From CADCTB01 sp963768975 (lineage in GTDB: Bacteria; Actinomycetota; Acidimicrobiia; Acidimicrobiales; AC-14), in assembly GCA_963768975.1 (NCBI GenBank), contig CAVYKB010000003.1, forward strand, positions 186,001 to 250,000: a stretch of DNA of 64,000 nt, written 5' to 3'. The translations under genes and the position numbers were made by a program. Below the pieces are notes generated by a model. That model did no database searches, was not told where the DNA came from, and was given only the letters and a program-made list of their open reading frames with translations. Below are positions 9,399-20,979 of the stretch, one piece after another. Position 1 is the first letter of the stretch; each line of letters opens with the position of its first letter.

Positions 9399-11100
9399 CG
9401 CAGACCCTGGTCGACACCGCCCCTGCCATCGTCGAGGCTGGTCCCGTGCGCCGGGCGTGGAAGGCACCGCTCTGGACCCACGCCGGCGTCCTCGCCGTGA
9501 TCGTCCTAGCGCTGTTCCCGTTGATGCGGCCGACCAGCGCCTTCACGTCCGACGAGGGCGCCTACGCCCTCCAGGTCGCCGCGCTCGAGGCCGGCTCCTG
9601 GGTGTACGACTACCGCGCCCTCCCGCTCGACCCTGACGCCAAAGCCTTCCCCATCGTGCTGAGCGACTCCGGGCCGGACGGCTTCTACCCCTACGTGAAG
9701 CACCCGGCGTACCCGCTCCTCCTCCAGGCCAGCTCGGCGGTGTTCGGCCGCACGGTGGGCCTGCACCTGTTCAGCCTGCTCGGGGTCGTCGGTGCGGCAG
9801 TGGCTGCGTGGCTGCTCGCCGGCCAGCTTGACCCCAGCCTGCGCCGGCCCGCCTTCTGGCTGGCCGCCGGCGGCCCGGTTCTCGTCAACGGGTTCCTCAT
9901 CTGGGCCCATGCCCCGAGCGCCGCTCTGGCCGGTCTGGCGCTGGCCGCCGCCGCCCGCATCGCCCGGCGGGGCGTGACACCGTGGCCAGCGTTGGGGATG
10001 GCGGCGGCGCTCGTGGCCGGCGTCTTCCTGCGCTCCGAGGGGCTGCTGCTGGCCGGCGCCCTGGCCGTGGCGCTGGCCGCTGTGCGGTTCTCCGAGACCC
10101 GCCGGCTGAGGGCGGCACTCGGCGGGCTCTCCCTTGCCGCGGGGCCGGCGCTGGTCGCCGTCGTGGTCGAGCGGTGGTGGGTGTCGTCGATCATGGGGAC
10201 GACCTACGGGGGTGTCGCCGGGCAGGGCTCGGAGCAGGCAATGCCGTTCCTCGAGGCCCGGCTGCGGGGCGCCTGGCACGTCCTCTTCCAGGGTCACTTC
10301 ATCGACGCCGGCGCCGGCCTGCCGGTGCTCGCCGCCTTGGCGGTCGTCGCCGGCGGCGGTTTCCTCGCCTTCCGCCGCCTCGGGCGAGGCCTCGCGGTGG
10401 TGGTGGGGCTGGCCGCCGCCCTGCTCGTCCTGCGGTTCGCCGCCCACCCCCACGATTCCGTCACCGGCCTCCTGGCCGCCTGGCCCCTCGCCGTGCTGGG
10501 CCTGCTCCTCTTCCGGTGGCGGGGCGCCGGCCCCGTCGCCTGGCTGCTGGGCGGCACCGTCGCTCTGTTCGGCTTGGCCACGCTGGCGACGCAGTACCCC
10601 GAGGGCGGGGGGCTGGAGTGGGGCGGCCGCTACCTGTCGCCGGCCCTGGTCCCCCTCGCCGTGCTGGCCGCCGCCGGCCTGGCGCGAGCCGTGGCCGCTG
10701 GCGCGAGGCCGGTCGCCGGCAGGCCGTCGCCCTGCTGGTCGTCCTCGGCGTCGTCTCGGCCGGCTTCGCCGTCGCCACCGCCGGCGCCCTGCGGGCCCGG
10801 GAGGATCGGATCGTCGCCGCCGTCGAGCGCCATCCGTCTCCCATCACCGTGACGACCCGCCAGGCGTACCCCCGCCTGTCGTGGCGGGCGGGCGACCGCC
10901 TCACGTGGATGCTGACCGACGACGCCGGGCTGCCCGGCCTGCTCGCCGGCCTGCGGGCCCAGGGCGTGCCCGAGGTCGCCGTGCTGGTCGGCTCGCAGGT
11001 CCCGCTTTCCGCCCTGTCGGCGTACCCGGACCTGGCCGAGCAGGACGAGCCGGCGCTGGCTGATGACGGCATGCGGATGATGATCGCCCGGGGACGGTAG
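9395..11100 (+). pseudogene. GT-C-type membrane protein (paralogue B), frameshifted
   Basis: Tandem paralogue of the preceding gene, sharing SAFTSDEGAYALQ, YVKHPAYPLLLQ, LATQYPEGGGLEWGGRY and the soluble tail. The reading frame breaks once, within about 10700-10720 (after ARPVAG). Upstream frame ends there in a Pro/Ser-rich shadow, and the downstream frame resumes with RQAVALLVVLGVVSAGFAV and runs to the TAG at 11098. Total length 1706 nt is one base short of a multiple of three. Restoring one base gives 568 aa against 565 in the paralogue. This may be a sequencing indel in GC-rich DNA or real decay. ATG start overlaps the upstream stop. Its stop codon lies inside the uvrA promoter. Confidence 0.7.
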
Positions 11101-11120
11101 TCCCAGGGCACCGGTACTCT
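11098..11120 (+). promoter_or_regulatory. uvrA promoter, twin of the uvrB promoter, leaderless
   Basis: TAGTCCCAG (11098-11106), 8 bases (GGCACCGG), -10 TACTCT (11115-11120), 6 bases, GTG at 11127. Across the block from -35 to -10 it differs from the uvrB promoter by only a few bases. The first three bases are also the stop codon of the upstream membrane-protein gene. Confidence 0.6.
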
Positions 11121-11126
11121 CGTGGG

Positions 11127-13970
<2,844 letters not shown>

Positions 13971-13979
13971 GCGGCCTCG

Positions 13980-14777
13980 TTAGCCGACGATCACCGCTTG
14001 GATCTGCTGGACAGGGAAGTCGTCGATCCGCCCGACGGTCTGACCGCCGAGAAGGCTGCCCCCGTCGCCAGCCAGCTGCCAGGTTGCCGTCCAGCGTTCG
14101 GTGATGACGACGTCGTACATGCCTGACCGCAGATACTGGTGCTTGATCTCACCGTCAGGCCAGGGTCTTCCTTCTGCGCCATGCGGGCCGGTCTGCTCGC
14201 CGTCGCCCCAGTCGACGTGATAGCGGCCAATCGCGTCGATCCTCAGTTCGCCGAGCGGCGTGGACTCTCTATGCGTGACCTGAAGCTGTCCTCGGGTTTC
14301 CAGGAACGCGTCCTTCCCAACGATCGCGCGCCCGGGTGCGATCTTCGGATTGGGAATCGGGAGCGACACCTGCTGCCAGGCGAGCGCGGCGATCTGCGCC
14401 GGGCTACGTGCCGCGGCGCCGCCTTGCGGCGTACACAGGGGATAGTTGTTCGCGGGGTCGAAGGTGCCGGCGGGGTACTGCGGTTCGCTCCCGGGCGCCA
14501 CCCATTGGTACGTGTAGCAAACCCCGAACGGATTCGGGTCCGCTCGGAGAACACCGACCCGGACCCATCCCTCCGGCGGTCTCCACGATGGCTTCCCGTC
14601 GTCCTCGACACCCCCGGGCACGCCGTCGATGTAGATGACGAGACCATTCCGGCAGGAGTACGCAGCGCCGTCCGGGGTCCTCACGCATTCGGCGAACGAC
14701 GTTTGCGCCTCTGCCAAGCCGGCAAGCGCCAGTCCGAGCGCTGCTGAAATGGCGGCCCCTCTCAGAACTGCGCGCAC
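13980..14777 (-). CDS. Secreted protein with PKD-like domain
   Basis: 265-aa protein with a Sec signal peptide: MRAVLRGAAISAALGLALAG, predicted cut after AEA near residue 24. Six cysteines in the first part suggest disulfides outside the cell (ECVRTPDGAAYSC, GVCYTYQW, YPLCTPQGG). The C-terminal third has the PKD-fold pattern YHVDWGDGEQTG, then KHQYLRSGMYDVVITERW. Function unknown; PKD modules usually mediate protein or surface contacts. GTG start at 14777 overlaps the upstream lipoprotein gene by 16 bases, so they form a two-gene operon. The pair sits between uvrA and a gene-poor stretch and looks accessory. Confidence 0.7.
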   Translation of the reverse strand: MRAVLRGAAISAALGLALAGLAEAQTSFAECVRTPDGAAYSCRNGLVIYIDGVPGGVEDDGKPSWRPPEGWVRVGVLRADPNPFGVCYTYQWVAPGSEPQYPAGTFDPANNYPLCTPQGGAAARSPAQIAALAWQQVSLPIPNPKIAPGRAIVGKDAFLETRGQLQVTHRESTPLGELRIDAIGRYHVDWGDGEQTGPHGAEGRPWPDGEIKHQYLRSGMYDVVITERWTATWQLAGDGGSLLGGQTVGRIDDFPVQQIQAVIVG

Positions 14778-15400
14778 GGGTCCGTGTCAGGTGGGCGAGG
14801 ACTCGGACCAAAGCCGCCGCCGTTCAGCACGTATCCCCACCCGGTTGGGTTAACAGGGTTCGGCGGAGAGTCAAGCCGCCGCAACGCAACCCACAGCGTC
14901 CGCAGCGACGGGTTCGGGTTCCGGGCGACTGCTGAAGAGTCGCGGTCGACCTTGGCATAGACGCAAGTACTTTTCGCCGACAAGATCTCGAGGACGACCG
15001 TTCTGGCGTTTCCGGGGTTCGGCAGGAAAGCACTAACGCCGGTGCGCAACGTGTACTGATAGGCATCGAGCGTTACTTGGAACGTTCCTTCGCTCGCATT
15101 TATGGCACGGAGAACGCCGATGTCTTCGGGTGAGAGCGAGCGTGCTCCGATGACTCGGCGCACGACGTCCCCCTCGGCCTGGTCAAGCCATGCCAGCACC
15201 CGGTTCACGTACGCAGCGTCGATCACCGCCGGCACGGCGTAGGGATTCGTGGTGGCCGTCGTGGCCGGGGCCGTTTGGACCGTCGCCGTAGGAACCTTCG
15301 GCTCAGCTGGCTTGTCAGCACACGCGCCGACGAGCAGGCCGCCCACGGTGCCAAGGATCACCGTCCGCCGCCCTGCCCGCCTCCGCACGTCTCGTAGCAC
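14762..15400 (-). CDS. Putative lipoprotein
   Basis: 212-aa protein when started at GTG 15400. This gives an ideal lipoprotein signal: basic RDVRRRAGRR, hydrophobic TVILGTVGGLL and lipobox VGAC with Cys at residue 27. An in-frame GTG at 15490 would add 30 residues that do not look like a signal. After the Cys there is a Thr/Ala/Pro linker and then a soluble domain (AAYVNRVLAWLDQAEGDVVRRV; TFQVTLDAYQYTLRTG) resembling small envelope proteins of unknown function. The C-terminus is Pro-rich and ends with a Cys (DPCAQF). Co-transcribed with the PKD-like secreted protein; they may act as a surface pair (inference). Confidence 0.65.
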   Translation of the reverse strand: MLRDVRRRAGRRTVILGTVGGLLVGACADKPAEPKVPTATVQTAPATTATTNPYAVPAVIDAAYVNRVLAWLDQAEGDVVRRVIGARSLSPEDIGVLRAINASEGTFQVTLDAYQYTLRTGVSAFLPNPGNARTVVLEILSAKSTCVYAKVDRDSSAVARNPNPSLRTLWVALRRLDSPPNPVNPTGWGYVLNGGGFGPSPRPPDTDPCAQF

Positions 15401-15959
15401 ATCACAGCGTTCCACTCTTGGCAAGGGCTGACCCAAGACATCCTCGAAGCTCTGAAGCACTGCTCGACGCCAGAAGGTGAACGGGGTCACCGAGAAACGA
15501 ATCGCCGACCAGCGTTGCGGCCATTGACACTGCTTTTAGGTCACGTCCGCAAGGTCGGAAACTGCCTTGACGGTCGTCCTTCAGCATCCAAGGTCGACCG
15601 AGGGCGGGCGCCGGCGACGGCACTCACAATCGAGATCCATATCCTTGCCGACCTTTACCTGCTGTTTGAGGCGTACCAGGCGGTGGCCTGGTACGCCGGG
15701 GCCGTCGGCAAGCCGGCGTCGTGAATCAGCCTGCCCTCCCGTCGCCCTGCCGATCCGGTGGCCCGCCCGGACGTCGAACGGCTGGCCACCGAGCGACCCG
15801 GCGACCTGATCCTCGTCGGTCGGGGCGAGTGCCGCTTCGGGGCGCCGCACATCCCCTACGCGTGGGAGACGCCGGCCGACGTGCTGGCCCGCCACCGGAC
15901 GTCAGCCTGTGCGGCCGTACCCTTTGACGGGCCCGGCTCAACTCCCGGTTCCAGGCGTC
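15401..15959. other. Gene-poor intergenic stretch
   Basis: About 560 bases without a convincing gene between a leftward lipoprotein gene and a rightward sugar-transferase gene. It should contain both promoters; I see a leaderless-type -10 only for the right side (15960-15965). It holds one perfect 12-bp hairpin (15669-15696) and one short open frame (15758-15964). No insertion-sequence ends or tRNA were seen. Confidence 0.6.
15669..15696. repeat. Perfect 12-bp inverted repeat with 4-base loop
   Basis: GGCGTACCAGGC, loop GGTG, GCCTGGTACGCC. The arms match perfectly. It is not followed by a T-run and lies between divergent genes, so it is not an ordinary terminator. It could be a protein-binding or recombination site, or a REP-like unit; no second copy was noticed in the window. 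Confidence 0.6.
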
Positions 15960-15964
15960 GATAA
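15758..15964 (+). CDS. Short open frame, possible gene remnant
   Basis: 68-codon frame from GTG 15758. The middle part (RPGDLILVGRGECRFGAPHIPYAWET) has the composition and order of a real folded protein, while the end (GPGSTPGSRRR) looks like random GC-rich translation. This suggests the tail of a gene that lost its 5' part, or a small protein. No ribosome site, no family recognised. Immediately upstream of the damaged sugar-transferase gene, whose -10 overlaps its stop. Confidence 0.3.
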   Translation: MARPDVERLATERPGDLILVGRGECRFGAPHIPYAWETPADVLARHRTSACAAVPFDGPGSTPGSRRR

Positions 15965-15971
15965 CTAACCC

Positions 15972-17299
15972 ATGCGACGCCTGGCGAGACCGCTGCTCCT
16001 CGCCGGCATCGCCGCCGCCGTCCTCGGCCTCGGCAAGATCCACGCCACCGCCCACTCCTACGACCTCTCTGCCGACTCACGCTTCGTGTGGTTCCTGGCC
16101 TACATCGGCCTGCTGTGCGTCGCCGCCTACGGCGCCGGCCTGCCGGAGTTGCCGGGCAGCACCCGCTCGGCGGCGCTGACCGCGGCGGCGTCCACTGCGG
16201 CGGCCGCGTTCGCCATGTCGGTGCTCCAGCTCCTCGCCGGCTCCGCCCTCATGCCCCGGTTCGTCGTCTTCGGCTCACCCCTCCTGCTCGTCCCCTTCGC
16301 CGTCGTCTGCTCCGCCCTGGCTCGCCGGGGCAGGACCCGTGACGAGCAGCGGGACCGGGTGGTCGCCGTCGCCGGCCCAGACGAAAGCGCCAACCTGTCA
16401 CGCGAGCTCGACGCCCAGCCCGAGCGGCCGGCGGTGCTCGGCTGGGTGCTGGCGCCGGCCGAGGCCACCTCCGAGGGCGAGGGCGACCAGCCGCTGGTCG
16501 ACGTGGTGCGCGCCGCGAAGGCCACCGCCGTGGTGCTCGACCGGGCCGCCCTGGCCGACGACTCGATCGTGGCCCAGGCCGCCCGCCTGCACGAGGCCGG
16601 CGTGCGGGTCCGCACCCTGTCGCTGTTCTACGACCAGTGGCTGGGGAAGCTCCCGCTGAGCGAGCTGGAGCGGATGTCGCTGTTCTTCGACATCGGGGAG
16701 CTGCACCGGGCCCGCTACGGCCGCATCAAGCGCATCCTCGACGCGGTGGCCGGCCGCCGCCGGCGTCGTCGGTGCTGGCCCTGGTCACGCCCGTGGTCTG
16801 GATCGGGAACCGGCTCGGCAACCAAGGGCCCGCTCCTCTACCGCCAGACCCGGGTCGGGCAAGGGCGGCGAGGAGTTCCAGATCCTCAAGTTCCGCACCA
16901 TGCGGCCGGCGCAGCCCGGCGACAGCGACGGCGTGGACCGCCGAGGACGACCCCCGCATCACCCTGTTCGGCGCCTGGCTGCGCAGGAGCCACCTCGACG
17001 AGCTGCCGCAGGTGGTCAACATCCTGCGCGGCGACCTCTCCGTCGTCGGGCCCCGCCCCGAGCAGCCCCAGTACGTCCGGGAGCTCGACGCCAAGATCCC
17101 CTTCTACGGCCTCCGCCACCTCGTCCGCCCCGGCCTCACCGGCTGGGCCCAGGTGAAGTACCCCTACGGCGCCAGCGAGGGCGACGCCCTGGAGAAGCTC
17201 CAGTACGAGTTCTTCTACCTCCGCCACCAGGGCCTGATGCTCGACATCCGCATCACCGGCCGCACGCTCCGCAGCGTCCTGGGCCGGGGCGGGCGATGA
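15972..17299 (+). pseudogene. Priming sugar transferase (EPS glycosylphosphotransferase), multiply frameshifted
   Basis: Polyprenyl-phosphate glycosyl-1-phosphate transferase, which would start glycan repeat units on a lipid carrier. N-terminal membrane helices, a cytosolic Rossmann-like part and FDIGELHRARYGRIKRILDA read in the first frame up to about 16755. The catalytic domain is then spread over three frames: VTPVVWIGNRLGN (frame 2), GPLLYRQTRVGQG (frame 1), EEFQILKFRTM (frame 3), then TAEDDPRIT, LDELPQVVNILRGDLS, VGPRP and RPGLTGWAQ (frame 2) to the TGA at 17297. At least four single-base shifts occur in about 200 bases, all locally repairable. Either error-rich sequence or decay. ATG 15972, with GATAAC six bases upstream; ATGA overlap with the next gene. 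Confidence 0.75.
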
Positions 17300-18483
17300 G
17301 AGTCGCGGTCTTCGCCAACCTCCCTCCGGGCGGTGCCCGCCGGGCGGCGTACGAGCTCATCCGCCACACCGCCGGCGACTACGACTACGACTTCCACCAG
17401 ATCGATTTCCCCTGGGCCGCCGACCGCTTGGCCGCCGGGCAGGACATCGGATCCCTGGCCAAGGAGGTGATCGACTATCCGTTCCGGCCGGCGACCGCCG
17501 GCCCGGGCAGCGTCCGGCGGGTTCTCGACATCCGGGCCATGACCTCGCTCCAGGAGGAGGTGGCCCAGGCCATCGACCAGCGTGACTACGACCTGGTCTT
17601 CGTCCACCACGACCGGCTCACGCATGCGCCGGCGGTGCTGCGGCTCCTACGGACGCCATCGCTCTACTACCTGCAGGAGCCCCGCCGGCAGTCCTTCGAG
17701 TACAGGATGATGCACCGGCACCGGCCGGCGGCCGGGGTCGGTGCCAAGGCGGCGCGCCTAGCCGCCTCCACGTTCAATCTGTGGATGAAAGAGTCCGACA
17801 TCCGCGCCAGCCGGGCGGCGACGCACCTGGTCGCTAACTCCTACCACTCGGCGGAATCGATCTACCGGGCCTACGGGCGCCACCCGGCGGTGAGCTACCT
17901 GGGGGTGGATGACGAGGTCTTCTGTCCTAGAGAGGCGGAGCGTGAGGGCCTGCTGGCCGTCGGCGCCCTCGATCCAATTAAGGGCCACGAGCTCACAATC
18001 GAGGCGATCGGGTGCCTGCCGCCGTCCGCCCGGCCACCCCTGACGGTGGTGTTCGACCGGGAGCGCCCCGGCGTGCGCGACCGCCTCGTCGCCCTCGCCG
18101 GCCAGCGGGGGGTCGACCTGCGCCTCCGCGGTGGCATCGCTGACCGGGAGCTGGTCGAGCTCTACCAGTCCTCGGTGGCGACCATCTGCGCCGCCGCAGT
18201 CGAGCCCTTCGGCTTGACGACGATCGAGTCGCTCGCCTGCGGCACGCCGGTCATCGCTGTGAACGAGGGCGGTTACCGGGAGGTCGTCAAGGACGGCGTG
18301 AACGGGTTCCTGGCTGACCGCCGATCGGACAGCCTGGCCGCAGCCGCTGCGGAGGTGCTCCGGCGTCCCGACCGCTGGAGCGGCGCCGAGCTGCGATCCA
18401 GCGTGCTGCCCTTTTTCTCTTGGCAGGCGGCTGGCGACCGCATCCGGCCGGTGCTAGACGAGGCCGCCGGTCGCCGTGGATAA
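17296..18483 (+). CDS. Glycosyltransferase family 4
   Basis: 395-aa GT-B fold retaining glycosyltransferase, probably adding a sugar to the lipid-linked glycan at the inner membrane face. N-terminal MRVAVFANLPPGGARRAAYE is the acceptor-domain start. The C-terminal nucleotide-sugar domain has LLAVGALDPIKGHEL, and the GT4 E-x7-E motif lies in EPFGLTTIESLACGTPVIA, followed by EGGYREVVKDGVNGFL. Starts at the ATG of an ATGA overlap with the sugar-transferase gene and overlaps the flippase gene by 8 bases, so it belongs to one operon. Sugar specificity cannot be read from sequence. Confidence 0.88.
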   Translation: MRVAVFANLPPGGARRAAYELIRHTAGDYDYDFHQIDFPWAADRLAAGQDIGSLAKEVIDYPFRPATAGPGSVRRVLDIRAMTSLQEEVAQAIDQRDYDLVFVHHDRLTHAPAVLRLLRTPSLYYLQEPRRQSFEYRMMHRHRPAAGVGAKAARLAASTFNLWMKESDIRASRAATHLVANSYHSAESIYRAYGRHPAVSYLGVDDEVFCPREAEREGLLAVGALDPIKGHELTIEAIGCLPPSARPPLTVVFDRERPGVRDRLVALAGQRGVDLRLRGGIADRELVELYQSSVATICAAAVEPFGLTTIESLACGTPVIAVNEGGYREVVKDGVNGFLADRRSDSLAAAAAEVLRRPDRWSGAELRSSVLPFFSWQAAGDRIRPVLDEAAGRRG

Positions 18484-20023
18484 CGGCGTGCTGACGACGG
18501 ACCCCGAGAGCCGCCCCGCCCCGCCGGCCGGTACCGGGACATCGCGGCGGACGCTTCTGATGGCCCTCCGGAGCGCGGCCGGCGCCTCTGTCGTGGGTTA
18601 TGTCGTCAACCTCGCCCTCTTGCCCTTCGTGGTCCACCGCCTGGGGCCCGAGCTCTACGGCGCGTGGATCACCGCGTCCGCCCTCCTTATCGTCGGCGGG
18701 CTGGCCGACGCCGGCATCCGGGTGGAGATCGTCCGCCGCGTCGGCGCCGCCCAAGGGGCCGGCGATCCCGACGATGTCGTCAGGTCCGTGCACCAGGGCA
18801 CCACGCTGCTGTCCGCCGTCGCCGGCTTCTTCCTCCTCGCGGGTCTGCTGGGCAGCCCGGTTATCCGGGCGCTGGCGTTCCCCGCCGGCGTCCCCGGCAT
18901 GTCCCCCGGCGAACTGGAGTGGCTGATCCGGGCGACTTTCGGCGTCCTCGCATTCTCCCTCGTGGCCAAGGGGTACTGCGGGGCGCTCCATGGCCTGCAG
19001 CGCAGTGACGTCGAGATGGCGGCCCAGGCCGCCGCCGTCCCCGTCGGCGCCGCCGTCACCGTCTTCGGCATCCTCGCCGGCCTGGGTATCTGGGCCATGT
19101 TGGTCGGCGCCATCGTCGAGCTCCTGGTGCTGGTGGGCTGGCAGGTCGTCCGCCTGCGCCGGCTCCTTCCGGCGCTACGGCCACGTCTCGTACGCATCTC
19201 TGGCGCCGCCACCCGGGCGTACCTTGCGCTGTCGGGTCTCGTCCTGATCGGCCAGCTCAGTGACGTCGTGGACTCCCAGTGGGACAAGCTGGTCCTGTCC
19301 CACTTCGTGGGGTCGGCGGCCGTCGCGTCGTTCCAGGTTGGGACCAGCCTCGTCCTCCAGGCCAAAGCCCTCGTGGTGGTGCCGCTGGCGCCGCTGCTGG
19401 TCGTCATCGCTGAGCTGCGCCACCACGACGCGACCAAGATGGAGGGGTATTTCAGGCTCTTGACCAAGGTGGGGATGGTGCTGGCCGCAACGGTGCTGGG
19501 CGGGGTCTACGTGTTCGCCCCGCCCTTCGTCCGCCTGTGGCTAGGCGCCGAGCTGGCGCCGGCGGGGGGAGCGGCCCGGTTGTTCGCCATTGCTTCCGCC
19601 TTCGCGCTCATCGTCGCCCCCTTCTCGCTGCGAGCCCTCGGTGAGGGGTGGCACCGCATGGTCGCAGGCGCCGCGATTGTGAACATGGTGGTCAACGGAG
19701 TGCTCAGCCTGGCACTCACCGTCTGGTTCGGGTTCAACGGCCCTCTGTACGGGTCGATCGCCGGCAACGTCACCGGCGCCGCCCTGTTCCTGCTCCTCAT
19801 CCGGCGCCGACTCGGGGATCGTTGGACCGGGCTACCGCTGGGAGCCCTCGCCGTCGGCCTCGCCGCCGTCGCATTGGCCTTGGCCTTCGGTATGGACGAG
19901 GTCGCATCCTGGCCGGCGCTCGCCTTCGCCGGCGGGGCCTGGCTCGCAGTGGTGGGTACGGTCTCCGTGGCAGCTGAGCGCGTCCCGGTCTCCGCGCTCC
20001 TCCGGCGGAAGTTGCCGGTGTGA
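18476..20023 (+). CDS. Wzx-like oligosaccharide flippase
   Basis: 515-aa polytopic membrane protein of the MOP/PST superfamily with about 12-14 helices. It should flip lipid-linked repeat units to the outer leaflet. Recognisable stretches: VGYVVNLALLPFVVHRLGPE and LYGAWITASALLIVGGLAD, which resemble the start of Wzx proteins, and a second half beginning VDSQWDKLVLSHFVGSAAVA, the usual repeat-half motif. GTG start at 18476 overlaps the GT4 stop. The stop and next start overlap as GTGA (20020-20023). A second flippase at 52579-54015 suggests two glycans or redundancy. Confidence 0.88.
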   Translation: MDNGVLTTDPESRPAPPAGTGTSRRTLLMALRSAAGASVVGYVVNLALLPFVVHRLGPELYGAWITASALLIVGGLADAGIRVEIVRRVGAAQGAGDPDDVVRSVHQGTTLLSAVAGFFLLAGLLGSPVIRALAFPAGVPGMSPGELEWLIRATFGVLAFSLVAKGYCGALHGLQRSDVEMAAQAAAVPVGAAVTVFGILAGLGIWAMLVGAIVELLVLVGWQVVRLRRLLPALRPRLVRISGAATRAYLALSGLVLIGQLSDVVDSQWDKLVLSHFVGSAAVASFQVGTSLVLQAKALVVVPLAPLLVVIAELRHHDATKMEGYFRLLTKVGMVLAATVLGGVYVFAPPFVRLWLGAELAPAGGAARLFAIASAFALIVAPFSLRALGEGWHRMVAGAAIVNMVVNGVLSLALTVWFGFNGPLYGSIAGNVTGAALFLLLIRRRLGDRWTGLPLGALAVGLAAVALALAFGMDEVASWPALAFAGGAWLAVVGTVSVAAERVPVSALLRRKLPV

Positions 20024-20979
20024 ATACCGCCACCATCGCCATTCCGACCTTCAACCGGGTGGACACCCTCCCGCAGGCGGTCACCTCGGCGCTGGCTCAG
20101 GACTACGCCGCCGTCGAGGTGGTGATCTCCGACAACGCGTCGACCGACGGGACCGAGGACTACTGCCGGAGCCTGGCCGCGGCCGACAGCCGGGTCCGGT
20201 ACGTGCGTCACGCCGAGAACATCGGCGCGCTCGGGAACTTCGAGGCCGCCCTGGTCGCCGCCTCCGGCGAGTACTTCATGTGGTTGGCAGACGACGACTG
20301 GATCGACGGGAACTACCTCACCGAGTGCATCCGTTCCCTCGATCGGGGGGCTGCGCTGGCCGCCGGACGGGCCCACTGGTTCGGCGGCGACGTTAAACTG
20401 GAGGTCGAGGCGCCATTCACCCTATCGGCGGGTAATGGGGCGGCCAGGGTGCGGGACTACTACAGCAGGGTGACGAGGAACAGCGTCTTCTACGGCGTGC
20501 ACCGGACGGCGACCGTCCGCGGTCTGGGCCCCGTCCCCGAGCCGACCGCCGGCGACTGGATGTTCGTGGCCATGGCTGCCCTCGCCGGCCCCGTCGAGAC
20601 CGTGAAATCGACGGCGATCAACCGGGCAACCGGCGGCGCCTCCGACGCGATCCTGGGCGCCCGCTGGGCCATCCCGTCGGGGGTCGTGCGCCACATCCTG
20701 GGCGCGCCCGGGTTTGCCAGCTTGGGGCGGTGGCGCCGAGCCGTCCTGGCCGCCGAGTGCGGCGTGATCGTCGGCTGGCGGGTGGGGGTGTGGTTCCCGC
20801 TGCTGGCCATCAGTCGGCGGGCGCTGGGCGACGCCGGATACCGCCGGCTGCGCTCGGTCTACCGCAGGGTCGGGAGGTTGCGATCGCGCTCCGAGATCGT
20901 GAGCTCGCCGACCTCCGGCCAGGCCACGGCCAGCGAGGGATCGTCCCAGCGGACGCCCGCGGAAGCCTCCGGGACATAG
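20020..20979 (+). CDS. Glycosyltransferase family 2
   Basis: 319-aa inverting GT-A enzyme. TIAIPTFNRVDTL at the start, SDNASTDGTEDY, and the metal/nucleotide motif as WLADDDWIDG. A C-terminal helical region follows. GTG start in a GTGA overlap with the flippase. The last 40 codons (after GYRRLRSVYRRV) run antisense through the 3' end of the epimerase gene (20859-20979), and their residues (SSPTSGQATASEGSSQ) look like an unselected read-through. The natural stop was probably lost when the leftward CDP-sugar cassette came to lie here (inference). Confidence 0.87.
   Translation: MNTATIAIPTFNRVDTLPQAVTSALAQDYAAVEVVISDNASTDGTEDYCRSLAAADSRVRYVRHAENIGALGNFEAALVAASGEYFMWLADDDWIDGNYLTECIRSLDRGAALAAGRAHWFGGDVKLEVEAPFTLSAGNGAARVRDYYSRVTRNSVFYGVHRTATVRGLGPVPEPTAGDWMFVAMAALAGPVETVKSTAINRATGGASDAILGARWAIPSGVVRHILGAPGFASLGRWRRAVLAAECGVIVGWRVGVWFPLLAISRRALGDAGYRRLRSVYRRVGRLRSRSEIVSSPTSGQATASEGSSQRTPAEASGT

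Noticed and set aside
15491..15720. Short rightward frame (about 69 codons) ending in AYQAVAWYAGAVGKPAS
   Set aside because: The protein-like end is simply the translated hairpin; no ribosome site and no promoter match.
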